Part shown: piece after piece, positions 40,978 through 48,127 of the stretch
Numbering within the stretch: position 1 is the first letter of the stretch
How the letters are laid out: each line of letters starts with the position of its first letter
Assembly: GCF_000720425.1 (NCBI RefSeq)
Contig: NZ_JOAJ01000003.1
Span: 248,001 to 312,000, forward strand
Origin: Nocardia rhamnosiphila NBRC 108938
GTDB lineage: Bacteria > Actinomycetota > Actinomycetes > Mycobacteriales > Mycobacteriaceae
DNA: 64,000 nt
Direction of reading: 5' to 3'
The notes under the pieces: generated by a model
What the model saw: the letters and a program-made list of their open reading frames with translations, nothing else
Database searches by the model: none
What the model was told of the DNA's origin: nothing
Position numbers and translations under genes: made by a program

Positions 40978-42468
40978 TCACCCCGCCAATGCTTTGGGAA
41001 TGGTCGCGTGCTCGGGCAGGATCACCCCGCAACCGAGCGATGCCGCGAAGGCCGCCGCCTGGTAGCGGTAGCAGCGGCGGATCTTGAGCCGGGCCTGCGT
41101 GGACAGGTCGCGCGTGATCGCCTCGATCCGCGGCAGGTCACCGCGATTCGGCTCGGTGATGGTGACCAGGGCGCCGAACCGGGTGACACCGTGACCGCGC
41201 GCCTGCTCCTCCCGGGCCTGCTGGGTCGCGCCGACCCGCAGGGTCGCCGACGCCGACACCACACCGCGTTCGCTCTGTTGAGCGACCAGGGCGTTCTTGA
41301 AATCGTCGTCGACGATCTCGGCCGCGTCGGCCGCCGAATGCGGCCGGTACACGATGGCGATCCGCTTCCGCGGCACCTCCGGATTCGGCGCCAGCAGCCG
41401 CTGCAGCACCCGCTCGTCCACCGCGCCCTCCGGGGCGGTGTCCATTTCCCAGGTCACCGACCGGCCGCCGTCGTGGACGAGGTGATCCCATTTCTCGTCG
41501 TGCGAGACCGGCCCGGCGTCGGCCCAGTCCAGGCCGTGGCCCTCGGGCTCGCCCGCGGCCACCTCGAGATCGGCCTGCGAGGCCGGGTCGTAGCTGCGCC
41601 GGATGAACGAGATCACCTCGTCGGCCGACATGGGCTGGGCGCGCACCCCGGCTTCGGCGAGCGCGGCGCAGATACCCGGTAGCCGGCGGCCGATCTCGAC
41701 CGCCTCCTCCGCCGGATTCTTGCGACGTTCGGCGGTGGTCGCCTTGAAGGTGATGGCGACCCGAGGCAGCAGTTGCACCCGCTCCTGCGGCAGTTCGGTG
41801 GCCAGCTCGTACATCACCTGCTGCGCCAGATCCGGCGCCTCCGGCCGGGTAATGGTGGAAACCTCGGTGAGCAACCGGTTCCCGGTCTCCGGGACGGTAT
41901 CGATCACCGGCACCACGGCGACGATATCGCTGGTCTGGCCGACCGAGGCGAGGAAGGTGCCCCAGGCCGATACCCAACGGTCGATCACCGGCTGGTCCAC
42001 CGCCTCGTGACCCTGCGGCCACGCCCGCAGCACCACCGTGTACTGCGCGAACTGCGGCAGGTGGATCATGCCGAAGCTGTAACCGCCGGCGTCGATACCC
42101 TCGTAGAGCTTGGAGGGCGCGAGCAGCCCCGGCAGCCGGGTGAAACCACCCGGCACCCGGGAGAACCGGCCGCCGCGGTACACGTGCTCACCGCGATTAC
42201 GCGAACGCATCCAGTGGAACATCATCAATCCCGTCTCGTAGCCCGAACGCCCACCGCGTCGCATGACGAGGGGGGCCATGATCACCACACCGACCCCGCC
42301 GACGACGGCGCCCCACTGGAAACCGCCGATCATGGCGGTGAGCAGCGCGGTGATCACCACCGCGAAGCCGAGCACGGTCTCTTCCCACCGCAGCCCGAAA
42401 AGTCCGGCGCTGCGGGGCTTCTGCCACAGGCCGTAGGAGCGGCGTTCGTAGGTCTCGGTGCTGGTCAT
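40978..42468 (-). CDS. SCO6880 family protein (PrgI/VirB3-VirB4 N-domain-like)
   Basis: A 496-residue protein named for its Streptomyces relative. Two membrane helices lie at about 30-48 and 52-70 (WEETVLGFAVVITALL), preceded by RRSYGLWQKPRSAGLFGLRW. The rest is cytoplasmic, with SRVPGGFTRLPGLLAPSKLY, MIHLPQFAQYTVVLRAW and VPRKRIAIVYRPHSAADAAE. The pattern of a small PrgI/VirB3-like hairpin joined to a VirB4 N-terminal-like domain suggests that in this lineage VirB4 is split: this protein plus the separate ATPase. It overlaps the VirB6-like gene by four bases. Confidence 0.75.
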   Translation of the reverse strand: MTSTETYERRSYGLWQKPRSAGLFGLRWEETVLGFAVVITALLTAMIGGFQWGAVVGGVGVVIMAPLVMRRGGRSGYETGLMMFHWMRSRNRGEHVYRGGRFSRVPGGFTRLPGLLAPSKLYEGIDAGGYSFGMIHLPQFAQYTVVLRAWPQGHEAVDQPVIDRWVSAWGTFLASVGQTSDIVAVVPVIDTVPETGNRLLTEVSTITRPEAPDLAQQVMYELATELPQERVQLLPRVAITFKATTAERRKNPAEEAVEIGRRLPGICAALAEAGVRAQPMSADEVISFIRRSYDPASQADLEVAAGEPEGHGLDWADAGPVSHDEKWDHLVHDGGRSVTWEMDTAPEGAVDERVLQRLLAPNPEVPRKRIAIVYRPHSAADAAEIVDDDFKNALVAQQSERGVVSASATLRVGATQQAREEQARGHGVTRFGALVTITEPNRGDLPRIEAITRDLSTQARLKIRRCYRYQAAAFAASLGCGVILPEHATIPKALAG

Positions 42469-44039
42469 CGTGGGATGGTGTTCCTACCGAAGTCGGGGTT
42501 ACGGTTGCGCCAATTGTCGCCTGCTACATCACCCATGGCCTGGTCCGCGCGGGTCATCCCGGCGGTCGCGGCGCGGGTCGCGCCCATTCTGTTTGCCACG
42601 CGGGACGCACCGGACGGTACACCGCCCGGGGACCCACTCGACCGAGGTCCCTGTCCGCCGGCCGGCGCGCCGCCGCCTCCGCCACCGCGCGGCGGGGGCA
42701 TCGGCCGGGGCGCACCACCGCCGCGTCCGCCACCGGGCGGCGGCGGACCGGCCGCGCCGCCGACGTAGCCGGCGCGACCGGGCGCCGCGGCACCCTTCGC
42801 GCCGACCGCCTTGGTACCCATGGCGCCCAGACCGGCTGCGGCGATCAGGGTTCCACCGGTCGCGGTGAGACCCGAACCGCCGCTGCCGACAATGGCGACC
42901 GCCGGCGTGACCAGCCGCATCAGCGCGGGCAGCACGAACGCGACACTGCACAGCAGCACGATGGCCACCAGCATGCGCTGGGCTTCCTCGGCCTCGGGCA
43001 GTCCGCCCGCCGGGGTCATCTCGTCCACGTGCCCGGCGGTGGTGAACGCGATCATGTACACGATCGCCGCCACCGGTTTCCACAGCATGAAGGCGATGAT
43101 CCAGCCGACCAGTTTCTGATACGACTGCTTACCGGTGCTCATTCCGGAGGCGGCGGCCGCCAGCGGCAGCACACCGGCCGCGATCACCAGCAGGCCCTGC
43201 CGGACGATGGCCAGCACGATCTGGGCCAGCGCCCCGAGTAGTCCGACGATCGCGATGATGAGGACGAGGCCGGGTGAGAAGGCTTGCAGCTTACTGGTTT
43301 TCACCATCAGCTCGGCCATGTTGCGGGCATTGCCGTCGGTGGAGTCCTGGATGATCCATTCGGCGAAGCGGTCCGAGGCCACGGTGCCGGCCACGATCAC
43401 CGCGCCCAGCATCCAGGAACTGAACACCACCCGGGTGAACATCCGGAACGATTCGGCCGCCTCCTGCATCGCGCCGCCGCGTCTGGCCTCGGCCAATCTG
43501 AGACCCGTGATGATGATGGAGGCCATCAACAGCAGTATCTGTATCTGATATGTGTAGTCGTTGATCTTGGTGAACAGCGAACCGGAATCGCTGGCCACCT
43601 CGTTGGGCACCTTCATCCAGAAGGTCAGCGCCAGGATGATGGCTTCGCCCAGCCCGTTCATCAGCGAATCGACCACTTTGCCGAAGGTCGAATCCCACGC
43701 CTTGTCCTTGACGGCGGTGGCCGCTTCACCGGGATGGGTGGCGGCATTGCCCGCCTTGCACACCGCCGCGGCGGCGTCGCCGAGCGAGATCCCGGGAATG
43801 CCGAGCTCGTCGAGGGCATCGTGTATCTCGTTACAGGTCTCGTCGAACCCGTAGGACTGACCGTAGGCCACCACCGGCGTCGCCATCGACACGGTGAAGA
43901 TCACCGCGAGGATCGTGACGAGCCGTCTGGCCAGCGACACCCGGTACGAGACCGCGGGAGTTCGCTCCCCGCGCTCGGAAGGGCTGTCTGCGCGCACTAC
44001 CTGAGCTTCCACATTTCGTCCCAACATCGGAATCACCAT
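42465..44039 (-). CDS. Polytopic VirB6/TrbL-like membrane protein
   Basis: A 524-residue protein. An N-terminal signal or anchor (about 38-58, LVTILAVIFTVSMATPVVAY) precedes a loop with two cysteines, then about six hydrophobic segments between residues 140 and 410 with the TrbL/VirB6-like pattern. The last ~110 residues are Gly/Pro/Arg-rich and disordered (GGGRGGGAPRPMPPPRGGGG). Such proteins form the inner-membrane gate of type IV secretion systems. The ATG at 44039 has GAGGGGTGG upstream; it overlaps the preceding gene by seven bases. Starts further upstream would lie inside that gene. Confidence 0.75.
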   Translation of the reverse strand: MVIPMLGRNVEAQVVRADSPSERGERTPAVSYRVSLARRLVTILAVIFTVSMATPVVAYGQSYGFDETCNEIHDALDELGIPGISLGDAAAAVCKAGNAATHPGEAATAVKDKAWDSTFGKVVDSLMNGLGEAIILALTFWMKVPNEVASDSGSLFTKINDYTYQIQILLLMASIIITGLRLAEARRGGAMQEAAESFRMFTRVVFSSWMLGAVIVAGTVASDRFAEWIIQDSTDGNARNMAELMVKTSKLQAFSPGLVLIIAIVGLLGALAQIVLAIVRQGLLVIAAGVLPLAAAASGMSTGKQSYQKLVGWIIAFMLWKPVAAIVYMIAFTTAGHVDEMTPAGGLPEAEEAQRMLVAIVLLCSVAFVLPALMRLVTPAVAIVGSGGSGLTATGGTLIAAAGLGAMGTKAVGAKGAAAPGRAGYVGGAAGPPPPGGGRGGGAPRPMPPPRGGGGGGAPAGGQGPRSSGSPGGVPSGASRVANRMGATRAATAGMTRADQAMGDVAGDNWRNRNPDFGRNTIPR

Positions 44040-44839
44040 CGAGTCCACCCCTCGAGCGATTCGACATACTCGGTCTGTGTGTTCGGCGAGGTGGTCGGCT
44101 TGAGCCGCCAATCCCCCGCGTCCCACACCATGATCAGTCGCAACGTCACCCACACCGGCTTCGCATCGAGCGCCGGAGCACGCAGCGCCAACCGCACGAT
44201 CGCCATATCGTCCGCGTAGTCGTCGATCTTGAACGCGTCGGACGCGACGAGGTACCGGGTCACCGATTCGGGCTGCTGTTCGGGCAGCCGATCCGCTTCC
44301 AGGGCCTTGTCGTAGGCCGCGATCTGCTGCGCCGAAACCCGCACCTGCCGTACATAGAGATCACGGTCCGCCGGCCGGGCATTCAGCCGGTAGGTGATCT
44401 GGGCCGCGGCCAGCGCGGCGCCCTGCGGGGTGTGCGAGTACCCCACCGCCAGTCCGTCCTCGATCCGGTTCGGACCGTCGGAACTCGAGAACGGCACCGA
44501 CGCCCCGTACACCCGCTGCCAGCCGCGGGGATCGGTGGTGCCCACCGGCGCGGCGGTCAGCCAATCGGGATCCGTCGACTTGCGTTGCGGGGACGGGTCC
44601 TGCGGAAGGACCTGCCCCGCCGGGTTGTTGGGGATATCGATGCGCCGATTGAACACATCCACCTCCGGATCGGCGAAGCCCTCGCCCACCGCGGCCGGGG
44701 GCGGCGGCGCCGAGACGGGTGCGTCGTCGCGGCCCGTCCACATGACGACGCCGACCACCACGATCAGCGCCAGTACCGCCGCGGAGGCGATGACTCCGAA
44801 GGAGACGCGGTCACGCTGATAGGTCTCCTTCCCGCTCAT
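44033..44839 (-). CDS. VirB8-like bitopic membrane protein
   Basis: A 268-residue protein with a short cytoplasmic end, one membrane helix (about 14-34) and a periplasmic domain. The periplasmic part has WQRVYGASVPFSSSDGPNRI, then GLAVGYSHTPQGAALAAAQI and an NTF2-like curved-sheet end (PVWVTLRLIMVWDAGDWRL). It is related to the lipoprotein encoded just upstream (shared S-x-P-x-S...GP...G-x-A-x-G-aromatic-x2-TP-x-GA). Topology and neighbours fit the VirB8/TcpC scaffold role. It overlaps both neighbours (4 and 7 bases). Confidence 0.65.
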   Translation of the reverse strand: MSGKETYQRDRVSFGVIASAAVLALIVVVGVVMWTGRDDAPVSAPPPPAAVGEGFADPEVDVFNRRIDIPNNPAGQVLPQDPSPQRKSTDPDWLTAAPVGTTDPRGWQRVYGASVPFSSSDGPNRIEDGLAVGYSHTPQGAALAAAQITYRLNARPADRDLYVRQVRVSAQQIAAYDKALEADRLPEQQPESVTRYLVASDAFKIDDYADDMAIVRLALRAPALDAKPVWVTLRLIMVWDAGDWRLKPTTSPNTQTEYVESLEGWTRW

Positions 44840-45486
44840 TTCGGTGCCTCCACTTTCACAGTGTCACTGGGTAATTCGGTCACAGGGTCGATCGGTCGCG
44901 TGGTCGATTCCGGATCCGGCAGCCGTAACCTCCAATCCCGGGCGAACCACTCCACAGTCGTGTGGTTCACCGCTCTCGAACTGTCCGAGTACTCGCTGTA
45001 CACGTCCACCGCGGCGCGCTGGTCGCTGTACTCGGTGATCCGGTACCCCAGCAGCCGCGGCGCGTAGACCGGATCCGCGGGACCACTGATGGACAGCTGC
45101 ACCCGGTTCACCGCCCATTCGTCCTTCGCCGGGCCCGGAACCACCTCCCGGGCAACAATATTCGACCACTGTCCGTCATCGGCGATCGCCAGGCGCACGG
45201 CGTGCACCATGGCGGCCACCCCGGCGCCCGTCGGGGTCTGCTCGAAACCCGTTGCGGCACCGTCGGTTTGGGCCGTCGGACCTTGATCGCTATGCGGTAA
45301 CGATACGCCCTGGAACGGCACCCAGCGCACATTCGTCGGGGGCGCCGACAGATCGGGCGGTGCCGCGGCGTCCCCGCCCCCGCAGCCCACGACGCCGGCC
45401 AGCAGCAGCGCGGACAGCACAGGGGCAGCCCTGAGGACATACGGCCGGCCGGACCGGCGCGGGGCCGGAATCACGGTCGATTTCAT
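44836..45486 (-). CDS. Predicted lipoprotein related to the VirB8-like protein
   Basis: A 216-residue lipoprotein. The signal helix ends LLAGVVGCGGG, lipobox Cys near residue 34. The mature domain has VPFQGVSLPHSDQGP and TGFEQTPTGAGVAAMVHAVR, the same motif as the adjacent 268-residue protein, and ends in a strand-rich TTVEWFARDWRLRLPD. The two genes therefore look like an old duplication in which one copy kept a membrane helix and the other a lipid anchor. Start ATG 45486 precedes the signal helix; an open frame to 45558 lacks a ribosome site. Confidence 0.7.
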   Translation of the reverse strand: MKSTVIPAPRRSGRPYVLRAAPVLSALLLAGVVGCGGGDAAAPPDLSAPPTNVRWVPFQGVSLPHSDQGPTAQTDGAATGFEQTPTGAGVAAMVHAVRLAIADDGQWSNIVAREVVPGPAKDEWAVNRVQLSISGPADPVYAPRLLGYRITEYSDQRAAVDVYSEYSDSSRAVNHTTVEWFARDWRLRLPDPESTTRPIDPVTELPSDTVKVEAPK

Positions 45487-45517
45487 GCGCAGGTCGTTCT
45501 CCTCGCCTCGCCCCGGA

Positions 45518-45787
45518 TCATCCGGGCAGGAACGCCAGGGCGATACCGGAGGCGCCACTGGCCACGATCGCGCCGAGCAGGCTCATGAGCACCCCGTGCG
45601 AGGCGTCGTTCATCGCCAGATCGCCCTTGAACGTCAGCCACAGCTTTCCGGCCGAAACGATCATCCACGCCAGACAGCCCATGAGAACGAACCAGAGCAG
45701 CCAATTCAGCAACTGCATCAACGGTTCCAACACTTCGGCCGGCATCTGCTTGTACGCCAGAACACCGGCCGCCCCGACCAGATCCAT
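45518..45787 (-). CDS. VirB2/TrbC-like small membrane protein, copy B
   Basis: An 89-residue protein with two hydrophobic helices (about 26-48 and 65-86) joined by a short basic/polar loop, the topology of VirB2/TrbC pilin subunits. It aligns with the adjacent 99-residue protein: both have WFVL, then I-x3-GK and a small-residue-rich second helix. The signal region of copy B is short. It lies seven bases downstream of copy A. It may form a pilus or an extracellular tube, but pilin identity is inferred from size, topology and position. Confidence 0.6.
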   Translation of the reverse strand: MDLVGAAGVLAYKQMPAEVLEPLMQLLNWLLWFVLMGCLAWMIVSAGKLWLTFKGDLAMNDASHGVLMSLLGAIVASGASGIALAFLPG

Positions 45788-45794
45788 TACAACC

Positions 45795-46094
45795 TCACGT
45801 TCCGATGACGGCGTTCATGATCGTTCCGGCACTGGTCGCGACCACGCCGCCGATCATCGCTCCGGCCACCATCTTCGGGGACTCCAGTCCACCGCCGGTC
45901 CATTTCTCCCACGCGAATTTGCCGCCCGCGTAGATGATGCCGCAGATCCCGGACAGCAGGACGAACCAGGTGAGGTACCGCACCAGCTGCAGGATCTTCT
46001 CCGACCCGGGCGGGGCCTCGGGCGTCGGATTGCCCACCTGGGCCACAACAACGGTGTCGTAGACCTGGTGCACGGCGAGAAGTACGGTGCTCAT
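45795..46094 (-). CDS. VirB2/TrbC-like small membrane protein, copy A
   Basis: A 99-residue protein with two membrane helices (about 41-60 and 74-96) around KFAWEKWTGGGLESPKM. The second helix is rich in Gly/Ala (MIGGVVATSAGTIMNAVIG), typical of packed pilin subunits. It is a paralogue of copy B. No A24-type prepilin cleavage motif is evident, so the distant prepilin peptidase at 5176 is not obviously its processing enzyme. ATG 46094 has GAAAGG upstream; the frame is open to 46127. Confidence 0.6.
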   Translation of the reverse strand: MSTVLLAVHQVYDTVVVAQVGNPTPEAPPGSEKILQLVRYLTWFVLLSGICGIIYAGGKFAWEKWTGGGLESPKMVAGAMIGGVVATSAGTIMNAVIGT

Positions 46095-46190
46095 CGGGTG
46101 CCTTTCTCGATAGCTGAGGTGCAACATTCGGTCCGCGCGAGCGCGGGGAGCACGTCACGGAATACATGCTCGACGGCGGCGATCACGGCA

Positions 46191-46856
46191 TCACTCCTCT
46201 ACGAATCTCGATCGGCCCCGAGTGGGGGCGTCCTCCGATTCCTCCAGCGCGGCCCGGGCGGCCGCGACGATTTCCGAACCGAGCTCCCTGATGTCCAGGG
46301 GAACCTCGTCGAGTGGGTCGATCCGGCGGCGGCGCTGCGGCGAGGTCGCGACACCCGGCGTCCACACCGGCAATTTCTCCGGTTCGACCAGCGTCCACTC
46401 CTCGTACCAGGGCACCTGCCAGACCTGTCCGGCCAGTGAGGCGACCACATCGCGGTAGCGCCGGATCTCCGGCGCCATCCGGCCCGGACGCGCCGCCACC
46501 GTGATGAGGCCGAGAACCTGGCTGGGACCGGCGAACCCCGAGTGGTGCTGGCGCAGCAGATCGTGCGCGTGGGTCAGTCCGGCGATGGTCTCCCGCGCCA
46601 CCAGCACCACGAACGGCGATTCCCGGTCGAAGACACCGGGCCAGCGCCGGCCCGAATCCGCGGCGGGCGCCAGCACATGGGCCAGCGAACTGGCGCCGGC
46701 GCCGCCGTGGACACCCAGCAGCCACACCAGCGGCGCACGGCCGGCGCCGGGAACAGGACGGTCCCAGACCGCGGCGCGGCGTGATTCCGGCGGTGGTACC
46801 ACTCCGGCAACAGCGTTACGGTCCGGTCGACGAGGAAGATTCATAGCAACAGACAT
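46191..46856 (-). CDS. DUF6668 family P-loop-like protein
   Basis: A 221-residue soluble protein. VWLLGVHGGAGASSLAHVLA (about 44-63) has the glycine pattern of a deviant Walker A motif, but Ala stands where the lysine belongs. FVVLVARETIAGLTHAHDLL and VLGLITVAARPGRMAPEIRR give the alternating strands of a Rossmann-like fold, and a QVWQVPWYEEWTL stretch follows. DUF6668 proteins are restricted to actinobacteria and occur beside T4SS-like genes. Nucleotide binding without hydrolysis, or none, is likely. The ribosome site GGAGGGAGG is itself the edge of the tandem repeat upstream. Confidence 0.7.
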   Translation of the reverse strand: MSVAMNLPRRPDRNAVAGVVPPPESRRAAVWDRPVPGAGRAPLVWLLGVHGGAGASSLAHVLAPAADSGRRWPGVFDRESPFVVLVARETIAGLTHAHDLLRQHHSGFAGPSQVLGLITVAARPGRMAPEIRRYRDVVASLAGQVWQVPWYEEWTLVEPEKLPVWTPGVATSPQRRRRIDPLDEVPLDIRELGSEIVAAARAALEESEDAPTRGRSRFVEE

Positions 46857-46927
46857 GATGCCTCCCTCCGAGATGCGGCATGTAATCCGCGGAGCCCGTA
46901 GCGCAGGCGCAGGGATCGCAACATCAT
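46841..46927 (-). CDS. 28-codon minicistron in the repeat region
   Basis: A small frame MMLRSLRLRYGLRGL... of 28 residues. Its ATG overlaps the stop of the preceding repeat frame (ATGA) and has GAGGGAGG one to two bases before it; its own end overlaps the DUF6668 start by 16 bases. It is arginine/leucine-rich and unlikely to fold. Its arrangement suggests a role in passing ribosomes along, not a functional peptide. Whether it is translated is untested. Confidence 0.35.
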   Translation of the reverse strand: MMLRSLRLRYGLRGLHAASRREASCLLL

Positions 46928-47244
46928 GCCTCCCTCAAAGGTCTGGCATGCGATCCGCGGAGCCCGGAGCGAAGGCGGAGGGATCGCAACATGATGCCTC
47001 CCTCCGCGTTCCGGATGGCCCGCGGAGTCACCGAAGGCCCAGCGACCCCATGACCCCGCCCCCGGGACGCAACCCACGGTCCGCGCAAGCCGGAGCCTCG
47101 ACGGAAGGGACGCAACACAATGCCGCCCCCCGAAAAGTTCCGAATGGCCCGCGGAGTCACCGAAAGCCCAGCGGCCGCGTGACCCCGGCCGCGCGACGCG
47201 ACACACGGTCCGCGCAGGCCGGAGCCCTGACGACGAGGCCGCCT
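46854..47244 (-). repeat. Nested tandem repeats between two cluster genes
   Basis: Two kinds of direct repeat fill the gap. A: two 68-bp units (46854-46921 and 46922-46989), both beginning CAT(G/C)ATGCCTCCCTC and ending GGGATCGCAA. B: two larger units (46990-47115 and 47116-47244; 126 and about 129 bases), sharing GGCCCGCGGAGTCACCGAA and TCCGCGCA words at about 80% identity; they also begin with the same edge. Read on the minus strand every unit edge is a strong ribosome site followed by ATG or GTG. Confidence 0.8.
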
Positions 47245-47247
47245 CAT
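46924..47247 (-). CDS. 107-codon repeat-encoded minicistron
   Basis: The ATG overlaps the stop of the MinD-like gene (ATGA), so initiation would be coupled. The translation is arginine/glycine-rich and repetitive: GSGLRGPxVASRGRGH, then SVTPRAIRN and GGI(V/M)L, twice, and a shorter third copy. The B units differ by a multiple of three bases, which keeps the frame open. No similarity to a known protein is seen. It may be a real small protein or only a by-product of the repeat. Confidence 0.35.
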   Translation of the reverse strand: MRRPRRQGSGLRGPCVASRGRGHAAAGLSVTPRAIRNFSGGGIVLRPFRRGSGLRGPWVASRGRGHGVAGPSVTPRAIRNAEGGIMLRSLRLRSGLRGSHARPLREA

Positions 47248-48113
47248 GACGCCATCCCGGCGAGTAGTCGCTCGTAGGTCTGCCGCGTCTCGTCGGCGAG
47301 CGCGACGTGACGCACCAGTTCACCGCGTGCCAGGTGGGGGTCGTAGGGCACCTCGACGATATCGCGGACCCAACCGGCGAGATGTTCCCGCAAATGGTCG
47401 GCTACCCGCGAATCGGCGCCGCGCAGCTGATGGGAGACGACGATGGTGGTATCGCCGACGATCCCGCCGCCCATGGGTTCCGAGGAGTCGCCGTATTCGT
47501 CATCGAGCCATTCGAGTGTCACCCGCAGTCGGTTGGCCGCGTCTACCCGCGCCGGGATGGTCAAGACCAGCGCGACGTCCGCGTCGTCGAGCAACGGCCG
47601 CAACTGCCGGCTCGCGATCGGGTTTCCGCCGTCGTAGACACCGGTGTATCCGGCCTGGTCGACCGCCCGGGCCACGGTGAGATAGCTCGCGCGGCGGCGC
47701 AGCGGCGCAGCGTCACGCCACAGCAGGCCGATTCCGGAGGTGGCCCGGGACATACAGTCCTTCAACGGGGCGGGCTCGTCGTCGCCGCGGCCGTACAACC
47801 ACTGCTGCATGCTGATCGGGTGCAGATGCTCGTCGGCGCCGCGCAGGGCCAGATCACCCCCGGCCGGCGTGGCGTCCACCGCGACCGTGGCGGTTCCCGC
47901 GAAACCGAGTTCACCCGCCAGCCCGAGCGCGGTGGTCGTGGTGCCGGCGCCGCCGCAGCCGCCCACCACCAGGATCGGCCGGGGCTCACCGGCCGCGCGG
48001 GTCCGGGCGCCACCCGGCAACCGCACCACCCGCGCCTTCCGGTCTCCGTCTGTCCCGTCCGTCACCTCGGCATCCGGTGCGGTGTCGAGCCAGCGGCTCC
48101 AATCCTCTCCCAT
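47244..48113 (-). CDS. MinD/ParA-like P-loop protein lacking the P-loop lysine
   Basis: A 289-residue soluble protein of the SIMIBI/MinD type. ILVVGGCGGAGTTTTALGLA (about 47-66) is a Walker A-like loop with Thr in place of the lysine, followed by VAVDATPAGGDLALRG (the A' Asp) and VALVLTIPARVDAANRL. Such ATPase-like proteins appear in actinobacterial secretion and partition loci. Without the lysine, hydrolysis is doubtful, so a scaffold role is possible. GAGGAG lies nine bases before the ATG at 48113. A longer frame to 49028 is antisense to, and overlaps, the next gene's reading frame and is rejected. Confidence 0.65.
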   Translation of the reverse strand: MGEDWSRWLDTAPDAEVTDGTDGDRKARVVRLPGGARTRAAGEPRPILVVGGCGGAGTTTTALGLAGELGFAGTATVAVDATPAGGDLALRGADEHLHPISMQQWLYGRGDDEPAPLKDCMSRATSGIGLLWRDAAPLRRRASYLTVARAVDQAGYTGVYDGGNPIASRQLRPLLDDADVALVLTIPARVDAANRLRVTLEWLDDEYGDSSEPMGGGIVGDTTIVVSHQLRGADSRVADHLREHLAGWVRDIVEVPYDPHLARGELVRHVALADETRQTYERLLAGMAS

Positions 48114-48127
48114 CGCAGCACTCTCCT

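Noticed and set aside
42600..42790. Gly/Pro repeat segment considered as an RNA element or mobile repeat
   Set aside because: It lies inside the VirB6-like reading frame and encodes its disordered tail.
46854..47244. Tandem repeat considered as a CRISPR array
   Set aside because: Only two copies of each unit, no spacer pattern and no cas genes; the units carry ribosome sites.
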